A DNA stretch of 24,523 nt from Myxococcota bacterium. Lineage in GTDB: Bacteria > Myxococcota_C > UBA6777. The DNA lies in assembly GCA_023150835.1 (NCBI GenBank), contig JAKLKB010000107.1, forward strand, positions 1 through 24,523, read 5' to 3'. Of the stretch, positions 8,217-15,913 are shown in pieces. The notes beneath the pieces were generated by a model that was given only the letters and a program-made list of their open reading frames with translations, had not been told where the DNA came from and ran no database searches. The translations under genes were made by a program, and so were the position numbers. Numbering within the stretch: the stretch's first letter is position 1; the number at the start of each line of letters is the position of its first letter.

Positions 8217-9449
8217 ATGCAAAGAAGAAGATCGACGGGTTTGGGTTGGTTGATCGGGAATGTGTGTTTGTGCTTGTGGGTCTTGTCGTACGCGGTGGGG
8301 TGTCCAGAAGAAAAAAAGAAAGATGAGTGCCTGATCTCATCGGATTGCAAAGTCGACGATACATTCTGCAAAGCTGGAAAGTGCGTTCCTTTGGGCGATG
8401 TCGGGGCGGCTTGCACAGGCGATACGGATTGCTTGTTGCGCTCCAAACAAAGCAACCGCGCTTTGAATTGCCAAGCAGGCAAATGCACCGAAAAGTGCGA
8501 GACAAACTTCGATTGCAACGCGGCAACGCAGATCTGCGATCGTTCGATAGGCAAGTGTATCGCCAAAGATCCCGATGCTGGGGAGATCAACACCGAGCAA
8601 GCTCCCGGTGTAAAAGAAGGCGAAGATTGTGCCGCACCCACCGCACGTTGCGAACAAGGGCTGTCCTGTATCCAGCAAGCCGAGGGAAAGAATCGCAAGA
8701 AGATCTGTTGGAAGCCTTGCGCGAAAAACTCGGAATGTGCAGCGGGCAAGGTCTGTGCAGCGGGCCATTGTGTTCCTTCGGGCGAGACCTGTTCGTTTAA
8801 TAGCGGCGGAACCTTGGACGATCCCTGTTGGCCCGGTCTCGATTGTCGCCGTGAAGCGGTGGTTGAAGGCACTTGTTATCTGCCTTGCAGTCAAGACACG
8901 GACTGCCCGACAGGTGTTTCTTGCACCGAAGTCGAACCCAACAAAAAATACTGCAAGGCCAAAGGCAAGTTGGCTGGACCTGACGAAGCTTGCGGAAAGA
9001 TCAACAACGAAAACGTCGGTTGTGTCGATGGATACGGATGTATCCCCAAAAGTGCCGGCAGCAGCGACAGCGTCTGCACCAAAAAATGCACGCAAGCCAC
9101 CGATTGCCAAGATCCCCGTTTTTGCAGCGGTGGATTCTGTGTGCTTGGAAACGTCGGGGAGGCCAAAGAAGGGGCCTCGTGCAAAAATGCGGCAGGCGCA
9201 ACAAAACAAGAGATCTGCGCAGCGGGCTTGTACTGCTTGCTCTTTCAAGGAAAAGATCTCGGCTTGTGCTACAAAGAGTGCCGCGCTGATCCTGCCGTCT
9301 GTACGGCCCCCACACAATGCGTCACTCTTGCGAGCGCCAACACCAATGTCTGCCTCAAGACCTGCAAGCAAGCCAGCGATTGCACCGCTCCCACCAGCGC
9401 TTGCGCTTCGGTCGCCCAAGGCGGTCCTACCTACTGCCTCCATCCGTAA
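8217..9449 (+). CDS. Cysteine-rich secreted lipoprotein
   Basis: The product has 410 residues. The start at 8217 follows GGGAGGA by 4-5 bases and gives a short basic N-terminus (MQRRR), a hydrophobic stretch and a usable lipobox AVGC with Cys29 as the lipidated residue; the charged CPEEKKKDE follows directly. The rest is packed with Cys in repeated C-x-S-D-C / C-x-x-x-x-D-C blocks (for example SSDCKVDDTFCKAGKCVP, NSECAAGKVCAAGHC), like the Dickkopf/EGF-like Cys-rich repeats common in Myxococcota outer-surface lipoproteins. It presumably folds by disulfides outside the cytoplasm. Binding partner and function are unknown. No operon partner is evident; the lon-like gene follows after 75 bp. Confidence 0.82.
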   Translation: MQRRRSTGLGWLIGNVCLCLWVLSYAVGCPEEKKKDECLISSDCKVDDTFCKAGKCVPLGDVGAACTGDTDCLLRSKQSNRALNCQAGKCTEKCETNFDCNAATQICDRSIGKCIAKDPDAGEINTEQAPGVKEGEDCAAPTARCEQGLSCIQQAEGKNRKKICWKPCAKNSECAAGKVCAAGHCVPSGETCSFNSGGTLDDPCWPGLDCRREAVVEGTCYLPCSQDTDCPTGVSCTEVEPNKKYCKAKGKLAGPDEACGKINNENVGCVDGYGCIPKSAGSSDSVCTKKCTQATDCQDPRFCSGGFCVLGNVGEAKEGASCKNAAGATKQEICAAGLYCLLFQGKDLGLCYKECRADPAVCTAPTQCVTLASANTNVCLKTCKQASDCTAPTSACASVAQGGPTYCLHP

Positions 9450-9462
9450 TCTTCTCCGCACC

Positions 9463-9492
9463 TTGACAGCCCACCATAATCCCTCCATGTAG
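9463..9492 (+). promoter_or_regulatory. Possible promoter for the Lon-family protease gene
   Basis: A perfect TTGACA (9463-9468) is followed after 18 bases by ATGTAG (9487-9492), a poor -10. It sits in the 75-bp space upstream of the ATG at 9525, where a promoter is expected if the gene is not cotranscribed with the lipoprotein gene. Confidence 0.35.
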
Positions 9493-9524
9493 AGTCTCCA
9501 TTTTGCCTGTCGTGGAGAGGATAC

Positions 9525-11936
9525 ATGCCGAAAAGCACACCCGTTGAGGCGCTATCTGCTGCAAAACTACGTCGCCGCGTCGATCCTGCGCGCTTACAAG
9601 AACTTGAACGAACGATGACTGCCCCTGTTGATGCGGATCTTGTTGGCCAAGGCCGCGCCGTCGATGCGTTGTCCTTTGGTTTGGATATCGGTGTAAAGGG
9701 CTACAACGTCTTTGTGGTCGGCCCTCCGGGAACGGGGAAGACCAGTACCGTCCTGCGTTTGGTGCGCGAACGCGCTCGCAAAGAATCGCGCCCCCACGAC
9801 ACATGTTATGCCTACAACTTCGACGATCCGCATCGACCGCAAGTGTTGACCTTGCCTTCGGGGGTGGGGGCCAAGCTCGACAAAGAGCTTCAACAAAGTA
9901 CCTTGGCGCTTTCGCGTTCTATCGGACAGGCGTTGACGGACGAACATCTGATCCATCCAACCACCGCCGCCATCGAACAAGCGCGTGAAAAGCTGCGCGA
10001 GATCATGGTCGAACTACAAAAGATCGCCCACAACTACCAGTTGGAGTTGGAATCTGAAGACGATCAGTTTCTGCTCGTTCCGCTGATCGACGGAAAGCCC
10101 ATCGAACCCGAGGTTTTTGAGGAGCTTTCTCCCGAAGTGCAAGTCTCGCTGCAACACAACATCGCGGAGTTTCAACAAGAAGCTGCTCCGTTGATCCACG
10201 CACAGCGCGAGCAAGAGCGCATTATCCACGATGAGACGGCGATTATCGAGCGCCAAGCCATCCAGATCCTTGTCGAAAAGACCTTTGAGTCCCTACTCAA
10301 GCGCTTTTCTGTACATGGCGAAGCGGTGGCGCATTATCTCGAAGGGATGCAAGAATATGTGCTGGATCATTACCGAGAACTGTTGATCGGTGTGCGCGGC
10401 AGCAGCGACCCGATGATGGAACCCCGTTCCATCCGTGAGGCCGAGATCCCAACGGCTTATCGTCTCAATGTCCTCGTCACACACAAACAGCGCGGTGCGC
10501 CCGTGGAATTCGAGAAAGAGCCGACGCTGCCCCATCTCTTTGGCTATCTCGAATACCAAGACACGCAACAAGGGCTTGCTGCCGATCACATGATGATCCG
10601 CGCTGGATCGTTTCATCGCGCCAACGGGGGCTATCTTGTGGTACAGGCCGATGAATTGCTCCGATCTTCCGATGTTTGGTTTGGTTTCAAACGCGCTTTG
10701 CGCCACCGCGAGATCCGTATGCAAGATCTCTGGGCCGATCCTGACAAACCCCGTATCCAAGGGGTTTTGCGCCCGATGGAAGTTCCCACCCATCTCAAGG
10801 TCTTGTTGATCGGGAGCGTGGAAAGCTATTACGCCCTGATGAGCGAAGACGAAGACTTCCGCCGCATCTTTAAGATCAAGGCGGAGTTTGAGCCTTGGTT
10901 GACATGGGACGATGAACACGAAGTCGCGATGATGCGGATGTTGCAGCGTGTGGCGAAAGAGGAACAACTGCTTCCTGTCGATCCTTCGGGAGCGGCGCTG
11001 ATGATCGAAGAAGCGGCCCGAGAGATCGAGTCCCAAAGCAAGATATCTGCTTCGATCGCCGACGGTATCGACTTGTTGTGCGAGGCGGATCATTGGGCGC
11101 GTCACCGAAAAGCCGACGCCATCGCAGCGGATGATGTGCGTCGCGCTTTGTCTTTTCGCAACTATCGCAACGAGATCCTCGAACGCAATATCCACGAATC
11201 CATCAACAAAGGCGAAACGCTGATCGACACAAACGCCCTTGTGATCGGGCAAGTCAACGGTCTGTTGGTGTACGCTGCCGTCGATCATCGCTTTGGTATC
11301 CCCACCAAGATCACAGCACGCACCTACGCAGGCGAAGACGGCATCCTCAACATCGACCGTGAAGCCAATCTATCGGGCATTATCCACGACAAAGGCGCGA
11401 TGATCCTTGTGGGTTATCTTGGGGGCCTTTTTAGCCAGCATCATCCGTTGTCTTTTAGTGCAAGCGTCACCTTCGAGCAGATCTACGGCGAGATCGAAGG
11501 CGACTCCGCTTCGTGCGCCGAGTTATACGCCTTGCTGTCGAGTCTTGCGCAAGCCCCCATCCAACAAGGTATCGCCATCACCGGCTCGATCAACCAACAA
11601 GGTTATCTCCAACCCATCGGCGAAGTGAACCTCAAAGTCGAAGGGATGTTTAAGATCTGCAAACATCGCGGATTGACGGGCAAACAAGGCGTGATCATCC
11701 CCATCCAAAATGCCGAACATCTCATGCTCTCCGAAGAAGTCATCCAAGCCGTCGAACAAGGTCTCTTTCACCTCTGGCCCCTCCACCACGTCGACCAAGG
11801 CATCCCGATCTTGATGGGCCTCAACGCAGGCACCCAACACGAAGACCTCTCTTGGACGCCCTGCTCTCTCTACCAACGCGTCCAGCAGCGTCTTGACCGC
11901 TTCCACGAGATCACTCGCTCTCAAAAAATCCGCTAA
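9525..11936 (+). CDS. Lon-family ATP-dependent protease (LonB/LonC-like)
   Basis: The product has 803 residues; GGAGAGG lies 6-10 bases before ATG 9525. Walker A is GPPGTGKTS at ~66-74. An AAA core follows that is interrupted by a long helical segment (~110-270, rich in Q/E, likely coiled coil), as in the AAA_32/LonB-like group, and HRANGGYLVVQADELL matches the Walker B region. The C-terminal Lon protease domain has EGDSASC with Ser661 as nucleophile and GEVNLKVEG with Lys704. The 43-residue gap equals that of the E. coli Lon Ser679-Lys722 dyad. The N-terminal LON substrate-binding domain of LonA is absent, and no membrane helix is seen. It probably degrades misfolded or regulatory proteins in the cytoplasm. 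The gene ends in a TAA that is part of a MITE-like element. Confidence 0.9.
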   Translation: MPKSTPVEALSAAKLRRRVDPARLQELERTMTAPVDADLVGQGRAVDALSFGLDIGVKGYNVFVVGPPGTGKTSTVLRLVRERARKESRPHDTCYAYNFDDPHRPQVLTLPSGVGAKLDKELQQSTLALSRSIGQALTDEHLIHPTTAAIEQAREKLREIMVELQKIAHNYQLELESEDDQFLLVPLIDGKPIEPEVFEELSPEVQVSLQHNIAEFQQEAAPLIHAQREQERIIHDETAIIERQAIQILVEKTFESLLKRFSVHGEAVAHYLEGMQEYVLDHYRELLIGVRGSSDPMMEPRSIREAEIPTAYRLNVLVTHKQRGAPVEFEKEPTLPHLFGYLEYQDTQQGLAADHMMIRAGSFHRANGGYLVVQADELLRSSDVWFGFKRALRHREIRMQDLWADPDKPRIQGVLRPMEVPTHLKVLLIGSVESYYALMSEDEDFRRIFKIKAEFEPWLTWDDEHEVAMMRMLQRVAKEEQLLPVDPSGAALMIEEAAREIESQSKISASIADGIDLLCEADHWARHRKADAIAADDVRRALSFRNYRNEILERNIHESINKGETLIDTNALVIGQVNGLLVYAAVDHRFGIPTKITARTYAGEDGILNIDREANLSGIIHDKGAMILVGYLGGLFSQHHPLSFSASVTFEQIYGEIEGDSASCAELYALLSSLAQAPIQQGIAITGSINQQGYLQPIGEVNLKVEGMFKICKHRGLTGKQGVIIPIQNAEHLMLSEEVIQAVEQGLFHLWPLHHVDQGIPILMGLNAGTQHEDLSWTPCSLYQRVQQRLDRFHEITRSQKIR

Positions 11937-12051
11937 TACGATATCCGCGAGATGTGTCATCGAAGATGGGCGCGAAGACACCCTGTGATTGGGCCACAGG
12001 GGGCTGCCCCTACATCTTTAACGATCACGCTACAGGCGGATTTCGTATAAT
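11934..12051. mobile_element. MITE-like element with ~26-bp imperfect terminal inverted repeats
   Basis: The left end TAATACGATATCCGCG..TGTCATCG (from 11934) is inverted at the right end CGATCACG..GGCGGATTTCGTATAAT (to 12051). The ends share TACGA[AT]ATCCGC and ATCG at the same spacing. The interior is about 60 bp, GC-rich, with no ORF. The first three bases are the lon stop codon. The 28 bases ending at that stop resemble 12050-12077 (21 of 28 identical by eye, both ending ATCCGCTAA), so the gene's 3' end looks duplicated across the element. No transposase is present; mobility is inferred. Confidence 0.5.
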
Positions 12052-12141
12052 CTCCCGCACCCAAAGCATCCGCTAACTTCTCGCACTCAAAATGCTTTCT
12101 TCGATGGCTAAAAAAAAATCATCCATCGCACAATTTTCTTC

Positions 12142-12170
12142 TTGCCAAGTTGGACTCTCTATGCTAGTAC
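12142..12170 (+). promoter_or_regulatory. Likely promoter of tRNA-Leu
   Basis: TTGCCA (12142-12147), 17 bases, TAGTAC (12165-12170). Transcription would start about 40 bases upstream of the mature tRNA, a usual distance. The bases 12078-12141 hold only an A-rich stretch flanked by CGATGG/CCATCG. Confidence 0.45.
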
Positions 12171-12218
12171 ATCACCCTGCAAACGCGGCGATGACAAGTC
12201 GCCGCCCTCGCAAACCTC

Positions 12219-12302
12219 GCCGAAGTGGTGGAATTGGTAGACACACTATCTTGAGGGGGTAGCGGGCGTAAGCTCGTGTCGGTTCGAGTCCGACCTTCGG
12301 CA
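12219..12302 (+). tRNA. tRNA-Leu (anticodon GAG)
   Basis: The acceptor stem GCCGAAG pairs with CTTCGGC, with discriminator A at 12302. The anticodon stem CTATC/GGTAG encloses the loop TTGAGGG with anticodon GAG. There is a long variable arm (around CGGGCGTAAGCTCG), as expected for Leu, and a GGTTCGAGTCC T-arm. CCA is not fully encoded. It reads CUU/CUC codons. It marks the border between the plus-strand genes and the minus-strand CRISPR region. Confidence 0.96.
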
Positions 12303-12311
12303 CACTCTGAA

Positions 12312-12345
12312 AGCTCCAAGTGAAAAATCACTTGGGGCTTTTTTT
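12312..12345 (+). terminator. Rho-independent terminator after tRNA-Leu
   Basis: AGCTCCAAGTG, loop AAAAAT, CACTTGGGGCT (11-bp stem, one G-T pair), then a run of seven T. It lies 10 bases after the tRNA. Confidence 0.92.
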
Positions 12346-12423
12346 GTTTGTTCTTTCACGAAGAGAACTTCTTCGTATATCGGCCAAGCACAACACCATG
12401 CTACGCACCGCCGCTTGACGAGA

Positions 12424-12556
12424 GAGAAAAAAGGCGTGTTCGTGCCGATTCAAGCGACAGAGCTGTTGGTTTGAAAAACAACGATCCCTTCGCCAACACG
12501 GGGTCAAGGGGGCTTTGCTCCCTTGCGGGGTTTGGGGCAGCGCCCTAAAAAACCGA
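12424..12556. repeat. Dispersed ~135-bp intergenic repeat, copy 2
   Basis: This is the homologue of 7767-7900, in the same orientation. It carries CGGGGTCAAGGGGGCTTTGC and TCCCTTGCGGGG. It begins within about 25 bases of the end of the HipA fragment, so it may mark the break that removed the rest of that gene. The remaining bases between the tRNA terminator and here (12346-12423) show nothing recognisable. Confidence 0.75.
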
Positions 12557-12578
12557 TGGAATCAAACCAAGCGAACTC

Positions 12579-13088
12579 TCACTTGACGATCCAGTTGCCA
12601 CCGCGCCCTTTGGCGGGGATGGTGAGGCGCTGTCGCTGTCGGGTTGCGGAAAATTTTAGCTGAATGCCTGCAAGAGAAAAGCGGATCTCTTCTTCGTTTG
12701 GTGCTTCGGATGTTTGGTTTTTTGGGGCCGCTTCTTCCCAAGGGAAGGCCGCTTCGGAGTCTTCTGGAAGAACACGCACAGCACCCGCGAGATCTTCGCC
12801 AAGATAAGAGAGTAGAAAAAACTCCCTTTCAGTATGGACAGCAGCTTGCTTGGCGATCAGTTCTCGCAGGATTCCTTCGGGTAAAAGGTTGGAAAACCAA
12901 GCGTGTAGGCGTTGGCGTCGGTGGTGGATCGCGTCGAGGTTGTCCAAAAAGATCTGGCCCAAGACGGGTCTTTGCGCCATTTCTTTGTAACTATCGAGAA
13001 AGCGAAAGGATATCCCGGTCTGATCGTTTGCTAGAGTGAGATGGCGGTGGTACGGTGCTTTTTTGAGAGTGCATCGCGCCAAAGCCAA
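12579..13088 (-). pseudogene. HipA-like toxin fragment (N-terminal part only)
   Basis: The frame has 169 residues. GISFRF..SYKEMAQRPVLGQIF, the HAWFSNLLPEGILRELIAKQ block, GEDLAGAVRVLPED and FSLAGIQLKFS..GRGGNWIVK match, in order, the N-terminal region of HipA-family Ser/Thr kinases. In complete proteins (about 400-440 residues) the kinase core follows GRGGxWIVK; here a TGA comes at once and a dispersed repeat begins just beyond. All kinase catalytic residues are therefore missing. The first ~15 residues overlap the DUF262 frame and may not be native. No HipB antitoxin is visible. It is most likely a decayed remnant; a stand-alone N-domain protein (as HipS in HipBST) is possible but the cut falls at an unusual place for that. 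Confidence 0.72.
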
Positions 13089-14111
13089 CGGACAAGGAGT
13101 TCTTGGCTGCGGGGCAGTGGGGTGGGGTGGTGGTGAAAGAACTTGCCGAGGAGAACAAAGCTTTGTGGGTAAGGCAAAAGCTCGATGTGAGAGAAGGCTG
13201 CCTTTTCTTTTAGAAAGATCACAGCCCGTTTGGCGGCTTCTGTAGTTGAAATAGCGGACTCTTCGAGAACTTGGGCAGTCATGGAAAAGAGGTGCTTGCG
13301 GGAAGGCGTGCGTCCGAGGATAGCGAACAGCAAGCGAAAAAGCAGCGGGTGTGGGACTTTTCCAAAGGACAGGCTTTGAAGGTGTTCTGCGATCTGTGAA
13401 ATGTCGGTGGGAGCGTCTTTTGGGGCGCGTGCGCGGTCGATTGCGTCGAAGACTTCGTCTTGGCGCATTACTTTTGCTGTGGAGTGGGTACGTTCAAAGA
13501 CTTCGCGAGGGATATCTTCGGATGCTGTGCGGAGAATACACGCAGGGATCTCGTATTCACGGAGGCGTTTTGCAACGTGGAAGGCTTGCTGCCGTCGTTC
13601 GAGGCAGGGTTGCTGTTCAAGAAGCCATCGAGAGAGATGTTCTGGATCAAGCAGACGGGTCATCGGAAGCCAACGCGAAGGCTCTGCATCGGTCTGTTTT
13701 TTTATGCGCTTTTTTGAACGGTATGGGATCTTCGTGGTCGAGATCAAAGAAGAAGGCGGAGTCCTCTTCGGAGGGCCAAAACGCATCAAGCAGAGCGAGG
13801 ATGCGCTGTTGCCCATCGACAACCCAAAGAGCATCGTTGCGCTCGGAAGCGTGGATGGAGAAGCGGCCCAAGCGTACAAGGCTCGGAGGAGCGTGTGTTT
13901 CCCAAAACAGCAAGATGCCGATGGGATAACCGCGATAAAGGCTGTCAAGTAGTTTTTGGCGGTCGTGATCTTCCCAACGGAAGGGGTTTTGGAAAGGAGG
14001 GATGCGTACACGCCCGCGCTTCACATCGGCCAAGAGGCTTTCGATCTGAAAGGTTGTTGTTTCGGTGGTGCGGTCGAGATCTTGGGTGGATTTTTTCTTG
14101 TGTTCGTCCAT
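13031..14111 (-). pseudogene. DUF262 (GmrSD/ParB-like) protein, frameshifted
   Basis: The N-terminal frame (14111-13647) has RGRVRIPPFQNPFRWEDHD, DSLYRGYPIGILLFWE and VVDGQQRILALLDAF, the DUF262/ParB-like signature with the DGQQR motif. It runs into a stop after KKAHKKT. The family continues in another frame (down to 13031): YEIPACILR, REVFERTHSTAKVMRQDEVFDA, then a helical C-terminus. The switch falls at a T7 on the plus strand (13697-13703, A7 in the message); skipping one base there joins the frames into about 359 residues. Related proteins act in type IV restriction (GmrSD) and other defence. It may be a real frameshift, a homopolymer sequencing error, or transcriptional slippage. It is the last gene downstream of the CRISPR operon, 100 bp after TIGR03986. 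Confidence 0.78.
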
Positions 14112-14211
14112 AAAAACAAGCCCTTCGCGGAAAAGGAAAGCAGCGACGCTGCCCTATTCTACACGAGGGATGGCAAAAGGGTTCACAAAAGATTTGCCTT
14201 GATCGGGTTCA

Positions 14212-15894
14212 TCAGCCTTTTGCCCACTCGCGCAGTTTCTCTTGTGCTTGCTTTTGGACGCCTTTGGGATTTTTTTCCCAACTGCCTGCTTTTTGCAACC
14301 CATCGATGATGGCTTTGGCCCATGCTGCGCGGTGCTCTTTGGGTGGAGCGTTTTGATCGATGCGCTGATTTTTCAGATACAAGAAGAACTTGTCGGGGCG
14401 CGCTGCAAACTCCGCAAAGATCTCTGCAACGCTGTCTTCGATGGAGAATTGCGCTGTTTGCTTGACTTCGGGAGGGCGGCCGAGCAGATGTTCTCGATGG
14501 AACTCCAGCCAACCTTTTTCATCGGCCCCGAACATCTGTCGAAAAGCCCACTCCACAAGAACGGCTTGATCGGAACCCTCTGGAAGACTTCGGAAGGTCT
14601 CGATGTCAGACTTCAAACCCGAAAGTAAGTTGGGAGCGTACCTTTGGGCTGCAAGCTTCCGGCAAAGCGGATGGAGCGTCGAAAAAGAATCCCATATCTG
14701 CCCAAGGTTGTTGGTTTTGACCCACGACGGTGTTGTGTCGACTTCTTGTGGGGCGGATTGGGGGGTGATCTCTGGTGGAGCGCTCAAAGGTTTGCAGGAC
14801 TGTTTCTCCGCCCATCCAAGGGCCTCATCTACAGGCCGGAGTGGGACTTGCGAATGGTCTTTGAACCACGCATGACCGGGAAAACCAAAGGAACGGGGGA
14901 GCCTCTCTGTGGCTTCAAAACAAAGCATCTTGCGTAGATCGTCGAGGGCTTGGTTGTCTTCAAAGAGTTGTTTGCGCTTTTCTTGGATATCTCTGGGGAG
15001 TTGCTGGAGGTAGATGGTTTCGGTGTTGTCGCCCATCTCTTCGCCAAGATAGCGCGCCCTTGCATCTTCGATCACCATCCGTTCGATCTCGATCTTGACC
15101 GAACCAAGCCCGAATGATTTGCCTCGTCCCATCTTGTGCAATAGGCCCGACTCAAGGGCAAGCGCGTAATGAAGCAGCGCCACCAAACGCGCATCAAGCC
15201 CCGCAAAGTTCACTTGAAATACGAACATGGAACCCGCCTTGACGGGATGAAGCGTCGAATAGCCCGTTTGTCCTGATTTGTTCGGGTCGCTCTTCGATAT
15301 CTTCGTTTGTGCGCTCTTTTGGTGGTGATAAAACTTCTGGCGTGAGATCCCCTGTTGAGGGCCATAAAAGGCGGTGTGATGGGCACGTGGAGAGCTTTGG
15401 TAGAGGTACAGGGTCTCGCCTCTTGCGACGAAAACTTGGTTGTCTTTTTGGTAGGGCTTGGCATCGCTGATCTGAACGCGCCCACGAAGCAGCTTGGCGT
15501 TTGGCCCGTGCGTCATGTTGCCAAATAGCGCGCAGGTCGGGCAGATATAGTCCCCGTCACACAAAAACTCTGCTTTATTCGATCCACCCGATACGATCGA
15601 AACACAGCCGCGCCCGGCAAACTCCGCTACGGAACGCACCACGCCCTTGATCGAGGCTCCCGGGATCTGCTGCGCTTCGTGGAAAGGTTTTGATTGGGCT
15701 TGTGCGTTGATCTCAAGTGGTGTATAGGCCACAAGCTTACATTCAAACCGTCCACTGTAACTTTTGGTGCTCCTGTGGGTTCTCGGATCCGAAAAGAAGG
15801 TCGAGATATCGCGTGGATAACAACGGTCGACAGGAGCGGGTCGCTGCAATATACGGAAGGGATACGTCACGTTTGATTTTGGATCTTGGGGCAT
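14212..15894 (-). CDS. CRISPR-associated RAMP protein, TIGR03986-like
   Basis: The product has 560 residues; GGAG lies about 9 bases before ATG 15894. Residues ~45-300 are a RAMP/Cas7-like fold: FECKLVAYTPLEI, the glycine-rich IPGASIKGVVRS (77-88), ICPTCALFGN (Cys pair, likely zinc), and GRGKSFGLGSVKIEIER as the C-terminal RAMP loop. The GxDx[ST] aspartate of slicer-type Cas7 is absent before IPG, so target cleavage by this subunit is unlikely. A region of about 250 residues of unknown fold follows (~310-560), helical and charged, ending QAQEKLREWAKG. It starts 19 bp after Csx19 and is probably the last gene of the operon. The TIGR03986 family accompanies type III loci with Csx10. Its position in the complex is unknown. 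Confidence 0.78.
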   Translation of the reverse strand: MPQDPKSNVTYPFRILQRPAPVDRCYPRDISTFFSDPRTHRSTKSYSGRFECKLVAYTPLEINAQAQSKPFHEAQQIPGASIKGVVRSVAEFAGRGCVSIVSGGSNKAEFLCDGDYICPTCALFGNMTHGPNAKLLRGRVQISDAKPYQKDNQVFVARGETLYLYQSSPRAHHTAFYGPQQGISRQKFYHHQKSAQTKISKSDPNKSGQTGYSTLHPVKAGSMFVFQVNFAGLDARLVALLHYALALESGLLHKMGRGKSFGLGSVKIEIERMVIEDARARYLGEEMGDNTETIYLQQLPRDIQEKRKQLFEDNQALDDLRKMLCFEATERLPRSFGFPGHAWFKDHSQVPLRPVDEALGWAEKQSCKPLSAPPEITPQSAPQEVDTTPSWVKTNNLGQIWDSFSTLHPLCRKLAAQRYAPNLLSGLKSDIETFRSLPEGSDQAVLVEWAFRQMFGADEKGWLEFHREHLLGRPPEVKQTAQFSIEDSVAEIFAEFAARPDKFFLYLKNQRIDQNAPPKEHRAAWAKAIIDGLQKAGSWEKNPKGVQKQAQEKLREWAKG

Positions 15895-15913
15895 CGGTCA
15901 CTCCGCTGTCTTT

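Noticed and set aside
7976-8872. 298-residue minus-strand open frame
   Set aside because: Antisense to the Cys-rich lipoprotein, with no Shine-Dalgarno or known motif; the lipoprotein has a signal peptide and Cys periodicity.
8337-9488. 383-residue minus-strand open frame
   Set aside because: Also a shadow of the lipoprotein gene; its Ala/Gly/Phe-rich composition reflects the antisense of Cys/Lys/Thr codons.
10293-11288. 331-residue minus-strand open frame
   Set aside because: Antisense to the Lon-family gene, which has complete catalytic motifs.
12579-13088. Active HipA toxin
   Set aside because: All kinase residues are missing because the frame ends after GRGGNWIVK, and no antitoxin gene is next to it.
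14112-14211. Promoter for the DUF262 gene
   Set aside because: A TAGAAT is present but no -35 at workable spacing; the 100-bp gap may equally be read through from the operon.
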